Below, piece by piece: positions 42,335 through 51,402 of a DNA stretch of 64,000 bases. The notes below the pieces were generated by a model. That model ran no database searches, was not told the DNA's origin, and saw only the letters and a list, made by a program, of their open reading frames with translations. Every line of letters starts with the position of its first letter. Within the stretch, counting starts at the first letter, position 1. The DNA comes from Acrocarpospora corrugata. Lineage in GTDB: Bacteria > Actinomycetota > Actinomycetes > Streptosporangiales > Streptosporangiaceae. Location of the stretch: contig NZ_BLAD01000049.1 in assembly GCF_009687845.1 (NCBI RefSeq), positions 120,335 to 184,334 on the forward strand. Reading direction: 5' to 3'. The position numbers and the translations under genes are program-made.

Positions 42335-43330
42335 TCACTGGGCGCCCCCGGCAGGGGAGATGTCCTCGGGTGCCGGAGGTCGTACGAGGAGGAGGGTCTT
42401 GCCGACGGTCGCGCGGGAGGCGATGGCGGCGTGGGCGTCGGACGCGCGGTCCAGGGGATACTTCTGGCCGATCAGGGGCTTGAGGCTGCCGGTGGACGCC
42501 GCGGTGAGGGCGGCCTGGGTCAGCTCGCGCATCTGGGGCGGGGTCGGCGGCGTGCCTCGGATCGGTGTTATGTCCTTCCCATCGGGGGGTGCGGTGAAGG
42601 ATCCGCTGGCCATGCCGTACGACGAGAGGCGCCCGCCCCTGCGTAGCAGGCCGGCCGCCGTGCCGCCGATCTCGCCGCCCACGCCGTCGAAGACCACGTC
42701 GACTTCGCCCACCTCGCGCCTGATCTGGTCGGACCAGCCGGGGACCGTGTAGTCCACCGCCAGGTCGGCGCCGAGGTCCTTGGCGATGCCGGCCTTGCGC
42801 GGGCCGCCCGCCGTGGCGACCACGCGGGCTCCCGCGTCGCGCGCGAGTTGGACCAGCAGGCTCCCGACGCCTCCGGCGGCGGCTTCGATCAGCACGGTCT
42901 CGCCGGGCCGCAACGCCGCGGAACGGATCAAGGCGACGGCGGTTCGCCCGTCCGCGAGCAGCGCGACGGCGTCGGCCAAGCTCAGCTCCGGCGGGAGGTC
43001 GATCAGCCCGGTCGCGTCGACCGCCGCCAGTTCCGCGTAACCGCCGCGACCGCCCGTCGTCGTGATGACCCGCCGACCCGCCAGTGCCGGATCCGCGCCT
43101 TCGCCGACGGCGGTCACGATGCCGCCGACCCCGTTGCCGAGGATCGCGGGCAATGGCGGCAGCATCGCCGGATTCGGCGGCCGGCCCGCGCGGACCTGGG
43201 TCTCCACGAACGTGATGTTCGCCAGGTGCACTTCGACCAGGACTTGGCCCGGACCTGGCACCGGGTCCGGGACCTCGGTCAGGGCGAGGTTGGCCGGCGG
43301 GCCGAACTCCGACAACACGACAGCGAACAT
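42335..43330 (-). CDS. Zinc-free MDR-family NAD(P)H:quinone oxidoreductase
   Basis: A 331-residue medium-chain dehydrogenase. The catalytic-domain start VPDPVPGPGQVLVEV and the Rossmann loop LIEAAAGGVGSLLVQLARDAGARVVAT (AAxGGVG) are typical of quinone oxidoreductases (QOR/zeta-crystallin), which lack the structural zinc Cys cluster; none is seen here. ATG 43330 follows GGGGTGACG. It is divergent from a TetR gene, and two TetR-like palindromes lie between. Confidence 0.88.
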   Translation of the reverse strand: MFAVVLSEFGPPANLALTEVPDPVPGPGQVLVEVHLANITFVETQVRAGRPPNPAMLPPLPAILGNGVGGIVTAVGEGADPALAGRRVITTTGGRGGYAELAAVDATGLIDLPPELSLADAVALLADGRTAVALIRSAALRPGETVLIEAAAGGVGSLLVQLARDAGARVVATAGGPRKAGIAKDLGADLAVDYTVPGWSDQIRREVGEVDVVFDGVGGEIGGTAAGLLRRGGRLSSYGMASGSFTAPPDGKDITPIRGTPPTPPQMRELTQAALTAASTGSLKPLIGQKYPLDRASDAHAAIASRATVGKTLLLVRPPAPEDISPAGGAQ

Positions 43331-43354
43331 GAGCGTCACCCCAAGGGCTGTTAT

Positions 43355-43411
43355 TCGGAGCGGAATGCTCCGATTTACTTTGAGGCATGCTATCGGAGCG
43401 TTTCGCTCCGA
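43355..43411. promoter_or_regulatory. Two 19-bp palindromes, probable TetR operators
   Basis: TCGGAGCGGAATGCTCCGA (43355-43373) and TCGGAGCGTTTCGCTCCGA (43393-43411) share the form TCGGAGCG-NNN-YGCTCCGA and are 38 bp apart. They lie between the divergent quinone reductase and TetR genes, so one may control each promoter. Confidence 0.75.
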
Positions 43412-43429
43412 ATGAAGTAGGCTTCGCTC

Positions 43430-44104
43430 GTGGCAGAACCGCAGTACCGTTCCCGGCGGGGGAGGCAGGCCGAAGCCGAGCGGAACGACCGCCGTGTGCT
43501 GGACGCGGCCCGGGAGGTCTTCGCCGCGCACGGCGCCGGCGCCACGGTCGCCGAGATCGCGGAGCGGGCCGGGGTCGGGATGGGCAGCCTCTATCGCCGG
43601 TACGGCAGCAAGTCCGATCTGCTGCGGCAGCTCTGTATGCAGGCCATGGAGGAGTCCATTCAGGCGGCCGAGGCCGCACTCGCCGCCCCCGACGCCTGGA
43701 CCGGCCTCAGCGACTACGTGCACGCCTGCGTCGCGCGGGGTTCGGGTGCGCTCGCTCCGCTGGCGGGCTCGCTGGAGACCACCCCGGAGATGTGGGAGAC
43801 CAGCAGGCGGGGCCGTCGCCTGCTGGAGCAGTTGGCGGACCGGGCGCACCGGGAGGGCGTGCTGCGCGCCGGCGTCACGGCACTGGACGTCGCCTGGCTG
43901 GTGGAGTTCTTCGGGCGGCGCGGCCCGGCCGCGCCAGGCACCGAGGACGAAGCCATCCGGCGACGACTGCTCGCCATCAGCCTGGACGGCCTGCGCAATC
44001 ATGACGCCGGACCGCTCCCCGGTCCGGCGCCCAGCGCACGGCACTACGAGCGACGCTGGCAGCTCGAACCGAAACCTACACCGGGCGACACGCAACACGA
44101 CTGA
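43430..44104 (+). CDS. TetR-family transcriptional regulator
   Basis: A 224-residue TetR protein. The DNA-binding region is RRVLDAAREVFAAHGAGATVAEIAERAGVGMGSLYRRYGSKSDLL, ending with the typical LYRRYxSK. The ligand domain has a C-terminal extension of about 20 residues. GTG 43430 starts just downstream of a 19-bp palindrome, so autoregulation is likely. Target is the divergent quinone reductase gene and perhaps the LLM oxidoreductase. Confidence 0.88.
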   Translation: MAEPQYRSRRGRQAEAERNDRRVLDAAREVFAAHGAGATVAEIAERAGVGMGSLYRRYGSKSDLLRQLCMQAMEESIQAAEAALAAPDAWTGLSDYVHACVARGSGALAPLAGSLETTPEMWETSRRGRRLLEQLADRAHREGVLRAGVTALDVAWLVEFFGRRGPAAPGTEDEAIRRRLLAISLDGLRNHDAGPLPGPAPSARHYERRWQLEPKPTPGDTQHD

Positions 44105-44118
44105 TCGGGCCGACCCCG

Positions 44119-44190
44119 TTGAACCGTGGTCAGCAGGGGGACAAGCGGCCAGACCTTTGATTGAGCCGCGGTCAGCAGGGACAAGCGGCG
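44119..44190. repeat. Imperfect direct repeat in an intergenic gap
   Basis: TTGAACCGTGGTCAGCAGGG (from 44119) and TTGAGCCGCGGTCAGCAGGG (from 44161) each continue with ACAAGCGGC. Period about 42 bp. The surrounding 250 bp between TetR and the CPBP gene has no gene. Confidence 0.7.
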
Positions 44191-44352
44191 GCCCGGCCTT
44201 CCGACTGCGCGGGCCTCGCCCAATGGGTGAGCGCATCCCCCGTGAGAGCTACCCGAAGTGTTCGCCTGCCGGGGATTCGTGGCCTGTGGTCGCGTTCGTA
44301 GCGTTGCCGGTGAATCGCCGTACCAGAGCGGCGCAGGTCACCGGAGGTTTCC

Positions 44353-45141
44353 ATGGAAACGACGCAGCGCACCCGTTCTCCTCTCATCTGGCTTCCGGTC
44401 GGGTTGATCGGCGTCGGTGGGGTGTCGGCGCTGGCCTCGGGTGGGGCGCTGCTCTCCGTCGTGGCCGCGGTGGCTGCGGTGGCCGTCTACTGGGCGGTCA
44501 TGCGTTTCGTAGCGCGGCGTCCCATGCCGGAGCTGGCCACGCGAGGAGCCGGGCGGGAGGCGCTGTCCGGCGCGGCGATCGGCCTGGGGTTCGTTCTCCT
44601 CTCGGTGTTAGTGATCACGGTTCTCGGTGGCTACTCGTTCACCTGGTCCCAGGGCCTGTCGGTGGTGTTGCCGGTGGTCGCGGTCTCGATCGGCGCGGCG
44701 GTCACCGAGGAACTGATCTTCCGCGGGCTGGCGTTACAGGCCCTGGAAGAGCTGTTCGGGAGTCGGGCCGCGCTGGCGGTCACCGCGCCGCTCTTCGGCG
44801 GTCTGCATCTGGCCAACCCGGGCGCCACCGTGTGGAGTTCGCTGGCGATCGCCGTCGAGGCGGGAGTCCTGCTGGGGGCCGCCTTCCTGTGGCGGCGCAG
44901 CATCTGGTTCGTGACCGGGCTCCACTTCGCCTGGAACGCCACCGAGGCGCTGCTGGGCATTCCGGTCTCCGGCCACGCGTCCGACGGCGTACTGACCACG
45001 CACGTTTCCGGAGCGGAGTGGCTGACCGGCGGCGGGTTCGGGCTTGAGGCCTCGGTCGTGCCGGTCGTCCTGAGTGTGCTGATCGCGGCTGCGATGCTGG
45101 TCCGCGCCCGCCTGGTACCGCGGCGCAGTGCCCGTCGTTAG
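44353..45141 (+). CDS. CPBP-family intramembrane metalloprotease (ABI/CAAX type)
   Basis: A 262-residue membrane protein with about seven helices. The catalytic motifs are VTEELIFRGLALQAL (EExxxR), FGGLHLANP (His) and GLHFAWNATEAL (HxxxN), all as required. Members process membrane peptides or bacteriocins or modulate signalling. Its 3' end overlaps the start of the sensor kinase gene by 14 bases, so it is probably translated together with the two-component system. Confidence 0.88.
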   Translation: METTQRTRSPLIWLPVGLIGVGGVSALASGGALLSVVAAVAAVAVYWAVMRFVARRPMPELATRGAGREALSGAAIGLGFVLLSVLVITVLGGYSFTWSQGLSVVLPVVAVSIGAAVTEELIFRGLALQALEELFGSRAALAVTAPLFGGLHLANPGATVWSSLAIAVEAGVLLGAAFLWRRSIWFVTGLHFAWNATEALLGIPVSGHASDGVLTTHVSGAEWLTGGGFGLEASVVPVVLSVLIAAAMLVRARLVPRRSARR

Positions 45142-46288
45142 GCTCGGTCAGGTGTCCGCCAAAAGGGACGGCCTGCTCGCGGCGATCCTCACGTTGCTGG
45201 CGTTCACGCCGACCGTGTCGGGTATCGGGGCCGAACTCGGTGATCTGCCCAAGCGCCCGGCCGATGCCCTGTCGGTGGCGCTGACCTTGGCGCTGACCCT
45301 CCCGCTGGCCGTACGCACCCGCTGGCCCGCGGCCTGTCTGGCGATCGTCGGCATCGGGTTCGCGCTGCACCAGACGCTGTCCGGCCCGCCGACGTTCGGC
45401 ACCGTCGGAATCTACCTGGCGCTGTACGCCGCCGGAGCCCATCAGGAGCGGCTCCGCCGTACCACCCAGATCGTGGTGGCCGCGGGATACGTCGTCCTGG
45501 CGGTCGTCCTGCACCTGCTGGGCTCGCCCCGGCAGCTCCCGGACTTTTTCGCGTTCTTCCTGGTGCTGGCGGTGATCTGGGTGGCCGGAGCCGGGGTGCG
45601 CCGGTGGCGGGCCGACGAGGCCGAGCGGCGGCGGCTGTCGGCGGAGGTGGCCGTGGCCGCCGAGCGGGCCAGGATCGCCCGCGAACTGCATGACGTGGTC
45701 ACCCACCATGTGACCGCGATGGTGGTCCAGGCCGACGCCGCGCTGTACCTGCTGGGGAGCGCGCCGGATCGGGCCGGGGAGTCGCTCACGGCGATCAGCG
45801 GGACCGGCCGTCGCGCGCTGACGGAGCTGCGCTCCCTGCTCGGCGTGCTGGAGGCCACCGGCGACTCGGCAGCGGCCGACCGTACGCCGGCCCTGGGCAA
45901 AGTGAGCGATCTGGTGGAACAGGCCCGGTTGTCGGGCCAGCCCATCGAGTGGACCGAGCACGGCCGGCCGCTTACGCAGAGCGTCGATGTGGAACTGGCC
46001 GTTTACCGAGTGGTCCAGGAGGCGCTCACCAACGCGCTCAAGCACGCGACCGGACACCCGACCGCGGTGCTGGTACGGCACGGCGACACCCACATCGAGA
46101 TCGAGGTGACCACCGAGGGGTCGGCCACCGCTCCCGTCGTCGCGTCGGGCGGGCGAGGCTTGGCCGGGTTGCGTGAGCGGGTGCGAATGCTCAATGGTGA
46201 GCTGATCGCCGGAGCCCGGCCCGAAGGCGGGTTCCGCGTCCGCGCACTGATCCCTTCCGTGACCGCAAGTGGTTCCGTCCAGGAGTGA
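45128..46288 (+). CDS. NarL-type sensor histidine kinase
   Basis: A 386-residue kinase. Four to six membrane helices fill residues 15-155. The dimerisation and phospho-acceptor helix is AAERARIARELHDVVTHHVTAMVVQADAALYL (His in ELHDVVTH), and the ATPase domain is short: VYRVVQEALTNALKHA and GGRGLAGLRERV. This is the HisKA_3 family. GTG 45128 lies inside the CPBP gene. The cognate regulator follows 3 bp after the stop. Confidence 0.92.
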   Translation: MPVVRLGQVSAKRDGLLAAILTLLAFTPTVSGIGAELGDLPKRPADALSVALTLALTLPLAVRTRWPAACLAIVGIGFALHQTLSGPPTFGTVGIYLALYAAGAHQERLRRTTQIVVAAGYVVLAVVLHLLGSPRQLPDFFAFFLVLAVIWVAGAGVRRWRADEAERRRLSAEVAVAAERARIARELHDVVTHHVTAMVVQADAALYLLGSAPDRAGESLTAISGTGRRALTELRSLLGVLEATGDSAAADRTPALGKVSDLVEQARLSGQPIEWTEHGRPLTQSVDVELAVYRVVQEALTNALKHATGHPTAVLVRHGDTHIEIEVTTEGSATAPVVASGGRGLAGLRERVRMLNGELIAGARPEGGFRVRALIPSVTASGSVQE

Positions 46289-46291
46289 CGC

Positions 46292-46957
46292 ATGATCCGG
46301 GTGCTCGTGTGTGAGGACCAGGCGCTGGTACGTGCCGGATATGTCACCATCTTCGATGCCCAGCCGGATATGGAGGTCGTCGGGGAGGCGGCCGACGGGC
46401 GCGCGGCGGTGGAGGCCGCACTACGGCTGAACCCCGACGTGATCGTGATGGACATCCGGATGCCCGTACTGGACGGCATCGAGGCCACCCGGCGCCTGGC
46501 CGGCCCCGGCACCGCGTACCCGGCGAAGATCCTGGTGGTCACCACCTTCAACGTCGACGAGTACGTCTACGAGGCCCTCCGGGCGGGCGCCAGCGGTTTC
46601 CTGCTGAAGGACGCGCATCCGGCCGAGCTGATCAACGGCGTGCGGACGATCGCGGCGGGCGAATCCCTGCTGGCCCCCGCGGTCACCCGCACCCTCATCG
46701 GCCACTACGCCGAACGGCTCCGCCCCGCCCCTCCGGCCCCCAACCGCGTGGTGGACGTCCTGACCCCGCGCGAGCTGGAGGTTCTCCAGCAGATCGCGGC
46801 CGGGCTGTCCAACGCCGAGATCGCCGCCAAGCTCTTCATCACCCCGGAGACGGTGAAGACCTACGTGTCCCGGATCCTGACCAAACTCGACCTGCGTGAT
46901 CGCGTCCAGGCAGTCGTCCTGGCCTACCGGACCGGCCTGGTCTTGGGCCCGGGCTGA
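46292..46957 (+). CDS. NarL/FixJ-family response regulator
   Basis: A 221-residue regulator: receiver start IRVLVCEDQALVRAGY, phospho-acceptor VIVMDIRMPVLDG, conserved Thr and Lys (VVTTFNVDEYVY, FLLKDAHP), and a LuxR-type helix-turn-helix LTPRELEVLQQIAAGLSNAEIAAKL. AGGAG precedes the ATG. Partner of the kinase directly upstream; regulon unknown, with the co-encoded CPBP protein a likely member. Confidence 0.94.
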   Translation: MIRVLVCEDQALVRAGYVTIFDAQPDMEVVGEAADGRAAVEAALRLNPDVIVMDIRMPVLDGIEATRRLAGPGTAYPAKILVVTTFNVDEYVYEALRAGASGFLLKDAHPAELINGVRTIAAGESLLAPAVTRTLIGHYAERLRPAPPAPNRVVDVLTPRELEVLQQIAAGLSNAEIAAKLFITPETVKTYVSRILTKLDLRDRVQAVVLAYRTGLVLGPG

Positions 46958-47132
46958 ACGATTCCAGCCGCGCATGGCCTGATGGCGATCTCCGCACACC
47001 ACCGGCCGAAGGGGGGCGGGTGTAGCGCGCGAATCCCGAATTTGTGTGAAGAATGGGGTGATAACAATCTTGTCCATCCCACGCTGGGGGGCGCAGGCAA
47101 CGTTGGCCATGCCGAGGGCCGGTGGCCCGCCG

Positions 47133-48308
47133 ATGAGCATCGAAGGAGTCGACTTCGCGCTGCGTCGCCGTGCCGAAGAACGGGACAGGATCTCGGGCGA
47201 CCTGCTCGACCTCGACTCGCACCCGAGCTACCAGCTGCTCGAAGGGGCGCGGCTGACCGGGGAGACCCGGCGCCGCTGGGACGAGGCGCAGGCCAGAGCG
47301 GTGACCCTGTGGTGGTTGTTCGACGCCTACCGCGGAGTGCTCGATCGCGCGCAGGAGCTGAGGGCCGGCAAGCCCGACCTGGCCGCGCTGACCGCGTTGC
47401 TCACCGGCCCGTCGGTCGAGCTGAAGCCGGAGAACGTGCCCGTCGAGAAGCGGTCGCTGCTGCGGGCCGCGGGCGAGTGGATCACGCTGGACACGGTGGT
47501 GGCCCGGATGGACGCCGCCTACCGCGACGTCGCCGCGATGGTCGCGGCCGCGGACGACGCCTGGAGCGCGCTGCTCCCGCGGCTTGAGCAGGCCGATAGC
47601 GCCCGCCGCTCGGCTCAGGACCTGCTGCGCGACCTGGACGGCGGTGATCCGGATCTGGACCGCATCGGTGCCGGGATCGACCGGATTCGCGCGGCGGTCA
47701 CCGCCGACCCGCTCGGCTCGGCCGCTCCCGGTGGCAAACTCGGCGGCGAGCTCGACGGCTTGCTCGCCGACCTCACCGCCCGTCGCGGGCTGCTGGAGCA
47801 GGCCGCGCGAATCCGAGCGGAGTACGGCGATCGGACCCGCCGCCTCGGCGCCCGCATCGCGCAGGTCGCCGAGGCCGAGAACGAGGCCCGCTCGATCCGG
47901 GCCACGGTGCTCGTCAAGATTGCCTCACCCGCGCTGCCGGCGCTGCCGGACCAGAGCGCCGCGTTACGGAACCGGCTGGGCGCGCTGGAAACGGCCCGCG
48001 ACCGCTGGCTGGAGCTGGTCGAGCGACTGACCGAACTGGAACGGGCCGTGGACGGCGCGCTGGCGTCGGCGCGGACCGCGACCGAATCGATGGCGGGCCT
48101 CATCGGCCGCCGTGACGAACTGCGCGGCCGGCTGCAGGCCTACCACGCCAAGGTGGTCCGGCTCGGGTCTGCCGAGGACGCCGCGCTCGGTGAGCTGTAC
48201 GGGGAGGCCCGAGCCCTGCTCTGGACGGCACCGTGCGATCTGCGGAAGGCTACCGTCGCGATCACCGCCTACCAGCGGGCGATCAGCCGGATCGGGGTGG
48301 CGGAGTGA
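47133..48308 (+). CDS. Coiled-coil protein, first gene of the PknG-GlnX-GlnH operon
   Basis: A 391-residue helical protein without Cys motif or membrane span. It begins MSIEGVDFALRRRAEERDR and contains long heptad-rich stretches, especially residues 130-380 (for example ARIAQVAEAENEARSIRATV and LERAVDGALASARTATESMA). ATG 47133 is chosen; an ATG at 47109 is possible. Its stop overlaps the GTG of the kinase gene (GTGA), so it is tightly coupled. It may be a scaffold for the kinase or phosphatase; I do not recognise a named family. Confidence 0.72.
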   Translation: MSIEGVDFALRRRAEERDRISGDLLDLDSHPSYQLLEGARLTGETRRRWDEAQARAVTLWWLFDAYRGVLDRAQELRAGKPDLAALTALLTGPSVELKPENVPVEKRSLLRAAGEWITLDTVVARMDAAYRDVAAMVAAADDAWSALLPRLEQADSARRSAQDLLRDLDGGDPDLDRIGAGIDRIRAAVTADPLGSAAPGGKLGGELDGLLADLTARRGLLEQAARIRAEYGDRTRRLGARIAQVAEAENEARSIRATVLVKIASPALPALPDQSAALRNRLGALETARDRWLELVERLTELERAVDGALASARTATESMAGLIGRRDELRGRLQAYHAKVVRLGSAEDAALGELYGEARALLWTAPCDLRKATVAITAYQRAISRIGVAE

Positions 48309-50506
48309 TCAGATGCGCCCAGCCGGGGTGCGGCGGCACGGTGGAGGACGGCTACTGCGACCTCTGCGGCCTGGCCCCACAGCCGGCGCCGGCGCCGCCC
48401 TCGGCACCGTTGACCAGGCCGTCCGTCCGGCTGGACATGTCGGGTACGGCCCACACCGGTTCGAGCCGGTCGAGCCGCCGGTCGAGCCGGGGCCATCTGG
48501 GGATGGGCCTGGTCGAGGTGCCGGCCGTGCCGTACCGGGACCCGGCCGGGGTGGTGCTGACCGACGCCCAGGTGCCGGAGGACCGGCGCTTCTGCGGCAA
48601 TCCCGACTGCGGCCAGCCGGTGGGCCGCCGCAGAGGCGACCAGCCGGGGCGGCCGGAGGGATTCTGCCCGCACTGCGGCTGGCGGTTCTCGTTCACGCCC
48701 AAGCTCGCCGAGGGCGACCTCGTCGGCGGGCAGTACGAGGTCAAGGGCTGCCTGGCGCATGGTGGACTCGGCTGGATCTACCTGGCGGCCGACCGCAACC
48801 TGGAGGGCCGGTGGGTGGTCCTGAAAGGGCTGCTCGACACCGGGGACGTGGAGGCGCTGGCCGCGGCGGAGGCCGAGCGGCGTTTCCTCACCGCGATGGA
48901 CCATCCGAACATCGTCAAGATCTTCAACTTCGTCACCCACCCCGATCCCGGCACCGGGACGATGGTGGGCTACATCGTGATGGAGTACATCGGCGGCGTG
49001 CCGCTCCAGGAGATGCTGCGCGCGCGGCTGCGGGAGAGCGACAACCGCCAGGCTCTCCCGGTCGCCCAGGTCATCGCCTACGGGCTGGAGATCCTCAAGG
49101 CCTTCGGCTACCTGCACGACCAGGGCCTGCTGTACTGCGATCTGAAGCCGGGCAACGTCATCCAGGTGGAGGAGCAGCTCAAGCTCATCGATCTCGGCGC
49201 CGTGCGGCGGGTCGACGACGCGGACAGCGCGATCTACGGGACGGTCGGATACCAGGCGCCGGAGATCGCCTCCGACGGGCCGTCGGAGGGTTCCGACCTC
49301 TACACGGTGGGGCGCACGCTCGCCGTGCTGAGCTTCCCGTTCAGCCCCGTCAGCGGCGGGTCCGTCGCGCCGCTGCCGGCGATCGACCAGCGGTACGAGT
49401 CCTACCGCCGGTTCCTGGAACGGGCGACCGACTCCGAGCCCGCCCGCCGGTTCCAAAGCACGGCGGAGATGTCCGACCAACTCGTCGGCGTGCTCAGGGA
49501 AGTGCGCGCCGCGGAGGAGGGCGCCCCTCACCCCGCGCAGTCCACGATGTTCGGCCCGGAGCGGCAGGCCGTCGGAACCGAGCTCGCCCCGGCCGTCACG
49601 GGGCAGGTCTTCGGCCCGCTCGACCGCCTCGCCGTCGCGTCCGCGCTGCCTGTGCCTCTGGTGGATCCGCTCGACCCCGCCGCCGGGCTGCTCGCGGGCC
49701 TCACTTCGGGAAACCCCGCCGAGCTGGTCGCGCTGCTCGAATCCGCGCCGTCCACTCCGGAGACCACGCTCGCGCTGATCAGGGTGCTCAGCGAACTCGG
49801 CCGTCCAGTTCCGGACCAGCTGTTCGCGGACGCTGCCGGGCAGCTGCCTGGAGACTGGCGGATCTGGTGGTATCGGGGGGCCGGGCAGCTGGCCTCGGGG
49901 GACCCGGACGAAGCGGCGCGCATCTTCGACGGGCTCTACTCGTGGTTCCCCGGCGAGGCCGCGCCCAGGCTGGCCCTCGCGTTCGCCCTCGAAGCCGGCG
50001 GAGCGGGTCAGGAGGCAGAGCGCCACTACGCGGCCATCTGGCAGACCGACCGGTCATACGTGAGCGCCGGCTTCGGCCTGGCCAGGCTCCGGCTGGCGGC
50101 GGGCGACCGCGCCGGGGCGACCGCCGGCCTGGACGAGGTGCCCGCGACCTCCATCCACCGCACCGCGGCGCAGGCGGCCGCGGTGGCGGCAGCCGTACGA
50201 GGACATGACCCCGCCGAAGGCGAGCTCGTCGCCGCAGGCGAGCGGCTGCGAAACCTGAAGCTCGACGGCAGAGACCGTGACGGACTGCTCTCGGAAGTAC
50301 TGAGGAGCGCTCTCGGCCGAGTCGCCACCAGCCGGGCCGCCTCATCCGGGCAGGCGACGCTGCTGGGCACTCCGCTGCACGAGAAGGGTGTACGCGCCGA
50401 GCTGGAGCGCGTCTACCGGGCGCTGGCCAGATCGTCGCGATCCACTGCGGAACGGCGCGACTTCGTCGATCTGGCCAACTCCGTACGCCCGAGGACGCTG
50501 TGGTGA
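48305..50506 (+). CDS. pknG: PknG-type Ser/Thr protein kinase
   Basis: A 733-residue soluble kinase. Two zinc-ribbon pairs at the N terminus (CAQPGCGG ... YCDLCG and CGNPDCG ... FCPHCGW) replace the rubredoxin motif of mycobacterial PknG. The kinase domain follows: GGLGWIYLA, VVLKGL (Lys), GLLYCDLKPGNVIQ (catalytic loop lacking HRD Arg, as in PknG), LIDLGAVRR (DLG) and YQAPEI. The C-terminal third is TPR-like helices. Mycobacterial PknG controls TCA-cycle flux by phosphorylating the FHA protein GarA in response to Glu/Asp sensed by GlnX-GlnH; both are encoded downstream here. Confidence 0.9.
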   Translation: MIRCAQPGCGGTVEDGYCDLCGLAPQPAPAPPSAPLTRPSVRLDMSGTAHTGSSRSSRRSSRGHLGMGLVEVPAVPYRDPAGVVLTDAQVPEDRRFCGNPDCGQPVGRRRGDQPGRPEGFCPHCGWRFSFTPKLAEGDLVGGQYEVKGCLAHGGLGWIYLAADRNLEGRWVVLKGLLDTGDVEALAAAEAERRFLTAMDHPNIVKIFNFVTHPDPGTGTMVGYIVMEYIGGVPLQEMLRARLRESDNRQALPVAQVIAYGLEILKAFGYLHDQGLLYCDLKPGNVIQVEEQLKLIDLGAVRRVDDADSAIYGTVGYQAPEIASDGPSEGSDLYTVGRTLAVLSFPFSPVSGGSVAPLPAIDQRYESYRRFLERATDSEPARRFQSTAEMSDQLVGVLREVRAAEEGAPHPAQSTMFGPERQAVGTELAPAVTGQVFGPLDRLAVASALPVPLVDPLDPAAGLLAGLTSGNPAELVALLESAPSTPETTLALIRVLSELGRPVPDQLFADAAGQLPGDWRIWWYRGAGQLASGDPDEAARIFDGLYSWFPGEAAPRLALAFALEAGGAGQEAERHYAAIWQTDRSYVSAGFGLARLRLAAGDRAGATAGLDEVPATSIHRTAAQAAAVAAAVRGHDPAEGELVAAGERLRNLKLDGRDRDGLLSEVLRSALGRVATSRAASSGQATLLGTPLHEKGVRAELERVYRALARSSRSTAERRDFVDLANSVRPRTLW

Positions 50507-51402
50507 GCGGCGCCTGTCCCGCCTGCGGGACGCTCGTCCTGGTGGGCGAGGCATTCTGCGAGCAGTGCGGCCACGCCCTGGGAGTCGCCGGCTGCACCTC
50601 GTGCGGTGCCACAGCGGTCGGGGCCGACGGCTACTGCGAGAACTGCGGCATGCTCCAGCCCTCCGGCCGCGACCACGTCGAGATCGAGCTGGAGGTCGCG
50701 GCCGGGGTGAGCGACCGTGGCCTGCGGCACAGCCGCAACGAGGACGCCCTGGCGCTGACGGCGGCGGACACGGTGGCCGTAGGAGTCGTCTGCGACGGGG
50801 TGTCCACCTCGCCGCGCCCGGAGGAGGCGTCCCAGACCGCCGCAGACACCGCCGTGGCAGCCCTCGCCAAGCAGCTGGCGGAGGGAGCCGACCCAGCGAC
50901 CGCGACCCGGGAGGCGGTACGGCTCGCCGCCGAAGCCGTCGCCGCCCTGGCCGAGCCGGGCGAGGACGCGCCCGCCTGCACCTACGTGTCGGCGGTGGCC
51001 GGAGGGCGGCAGGTCACGATCGGCTGGGTGGGCGACAGCCGGGCCTACTGGCTCGGACCCGGGTCCGAGGTACTGACCGATGACGACGCGACCCCGGCGA
51101 CGCACATGCTGACCGCCTGGCTGGGCGCGGACGCGGGCGAGGTCGTGCCGCACATCCACACGTTCACCCCGGACGGGCCGGGCGTGGTCCTGCTGTGCAG
51201 CGACGGCCTGTGGAACTACTACCCCGAGCCGGCGGCGCTCGCCGCCGTCGCCCTGAACGCCACCCCCCGCGCGGCGGCACAGCGGCTCGTCCGGCTTGCG
51301 CTGGAGGCCGGGGGACACGACAACGTAACCGTCCTGGTGATCCCTTTCGGACAGGGCGAGCAGGCCGAGACCACCGTGGTCGTCCCGAAGGAGCAGCAGT
51401 GA
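50503..51402 (+). CDS. PP2C-family protein phosphatase with two zinc ribbons
   Basis: A 299-residue protein. Two zinc ribbons come first (CPACGTLVL ... FCEQCG and CTSCG ... YCENCG), then a PP2C domain: SDRGLRHSRNEDALAL, VVCDGVSTSPRPEEAS, IGWVGDSRAYWL, LLCSDGLWNYYPE and GGHDNVTVLVI, which contain the metal-binding Asp residues. It should remove phosphate from Ser/Thr of proteins modified by the co-encoded PknG. The zinc ribbons resemble those of the kinase and FHA protein and may bring the three together. Start overlaps the PknG stop (GTGA). Confidence 0.9.
   Translation: MSGACPACGTLVLVGEAFCEQCGHALGVAGCTSCGATAVGADGYCENCGMLQPSGRDHVEIELEVAAGVSDRGLRHSRNEDALALTAADTVAVGVVCDGVSTSPRPEEASQTAADTAVAALAKQLAEGADPATATREAVRLAAEAVAALAEPGEDAPACTYVSAVAGGRQVTIGWVGDSRAYWLGPGSEVLTDDDATPATHMLTAWLGADAGEVVPHIHTFTPDGPGVVLLCSDGLWNYYPEPAALAAVALNATPRAAAQRLVRLALEAGGHDNVTVLVIPFGQGEQAETTVVVPKEQQ

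Noticed and set aside
46958..47132. GATAACAAT near 47063 considered as a promoter of the pknG operon
   Set aside because: The -10-like sequence has no -35 box at suitable spacing; left unassigned.
48269..50026. A 585-codon minus-strand frame opposite pknG
   Set aside because: Antisense of kinase motifs; no features of its own.
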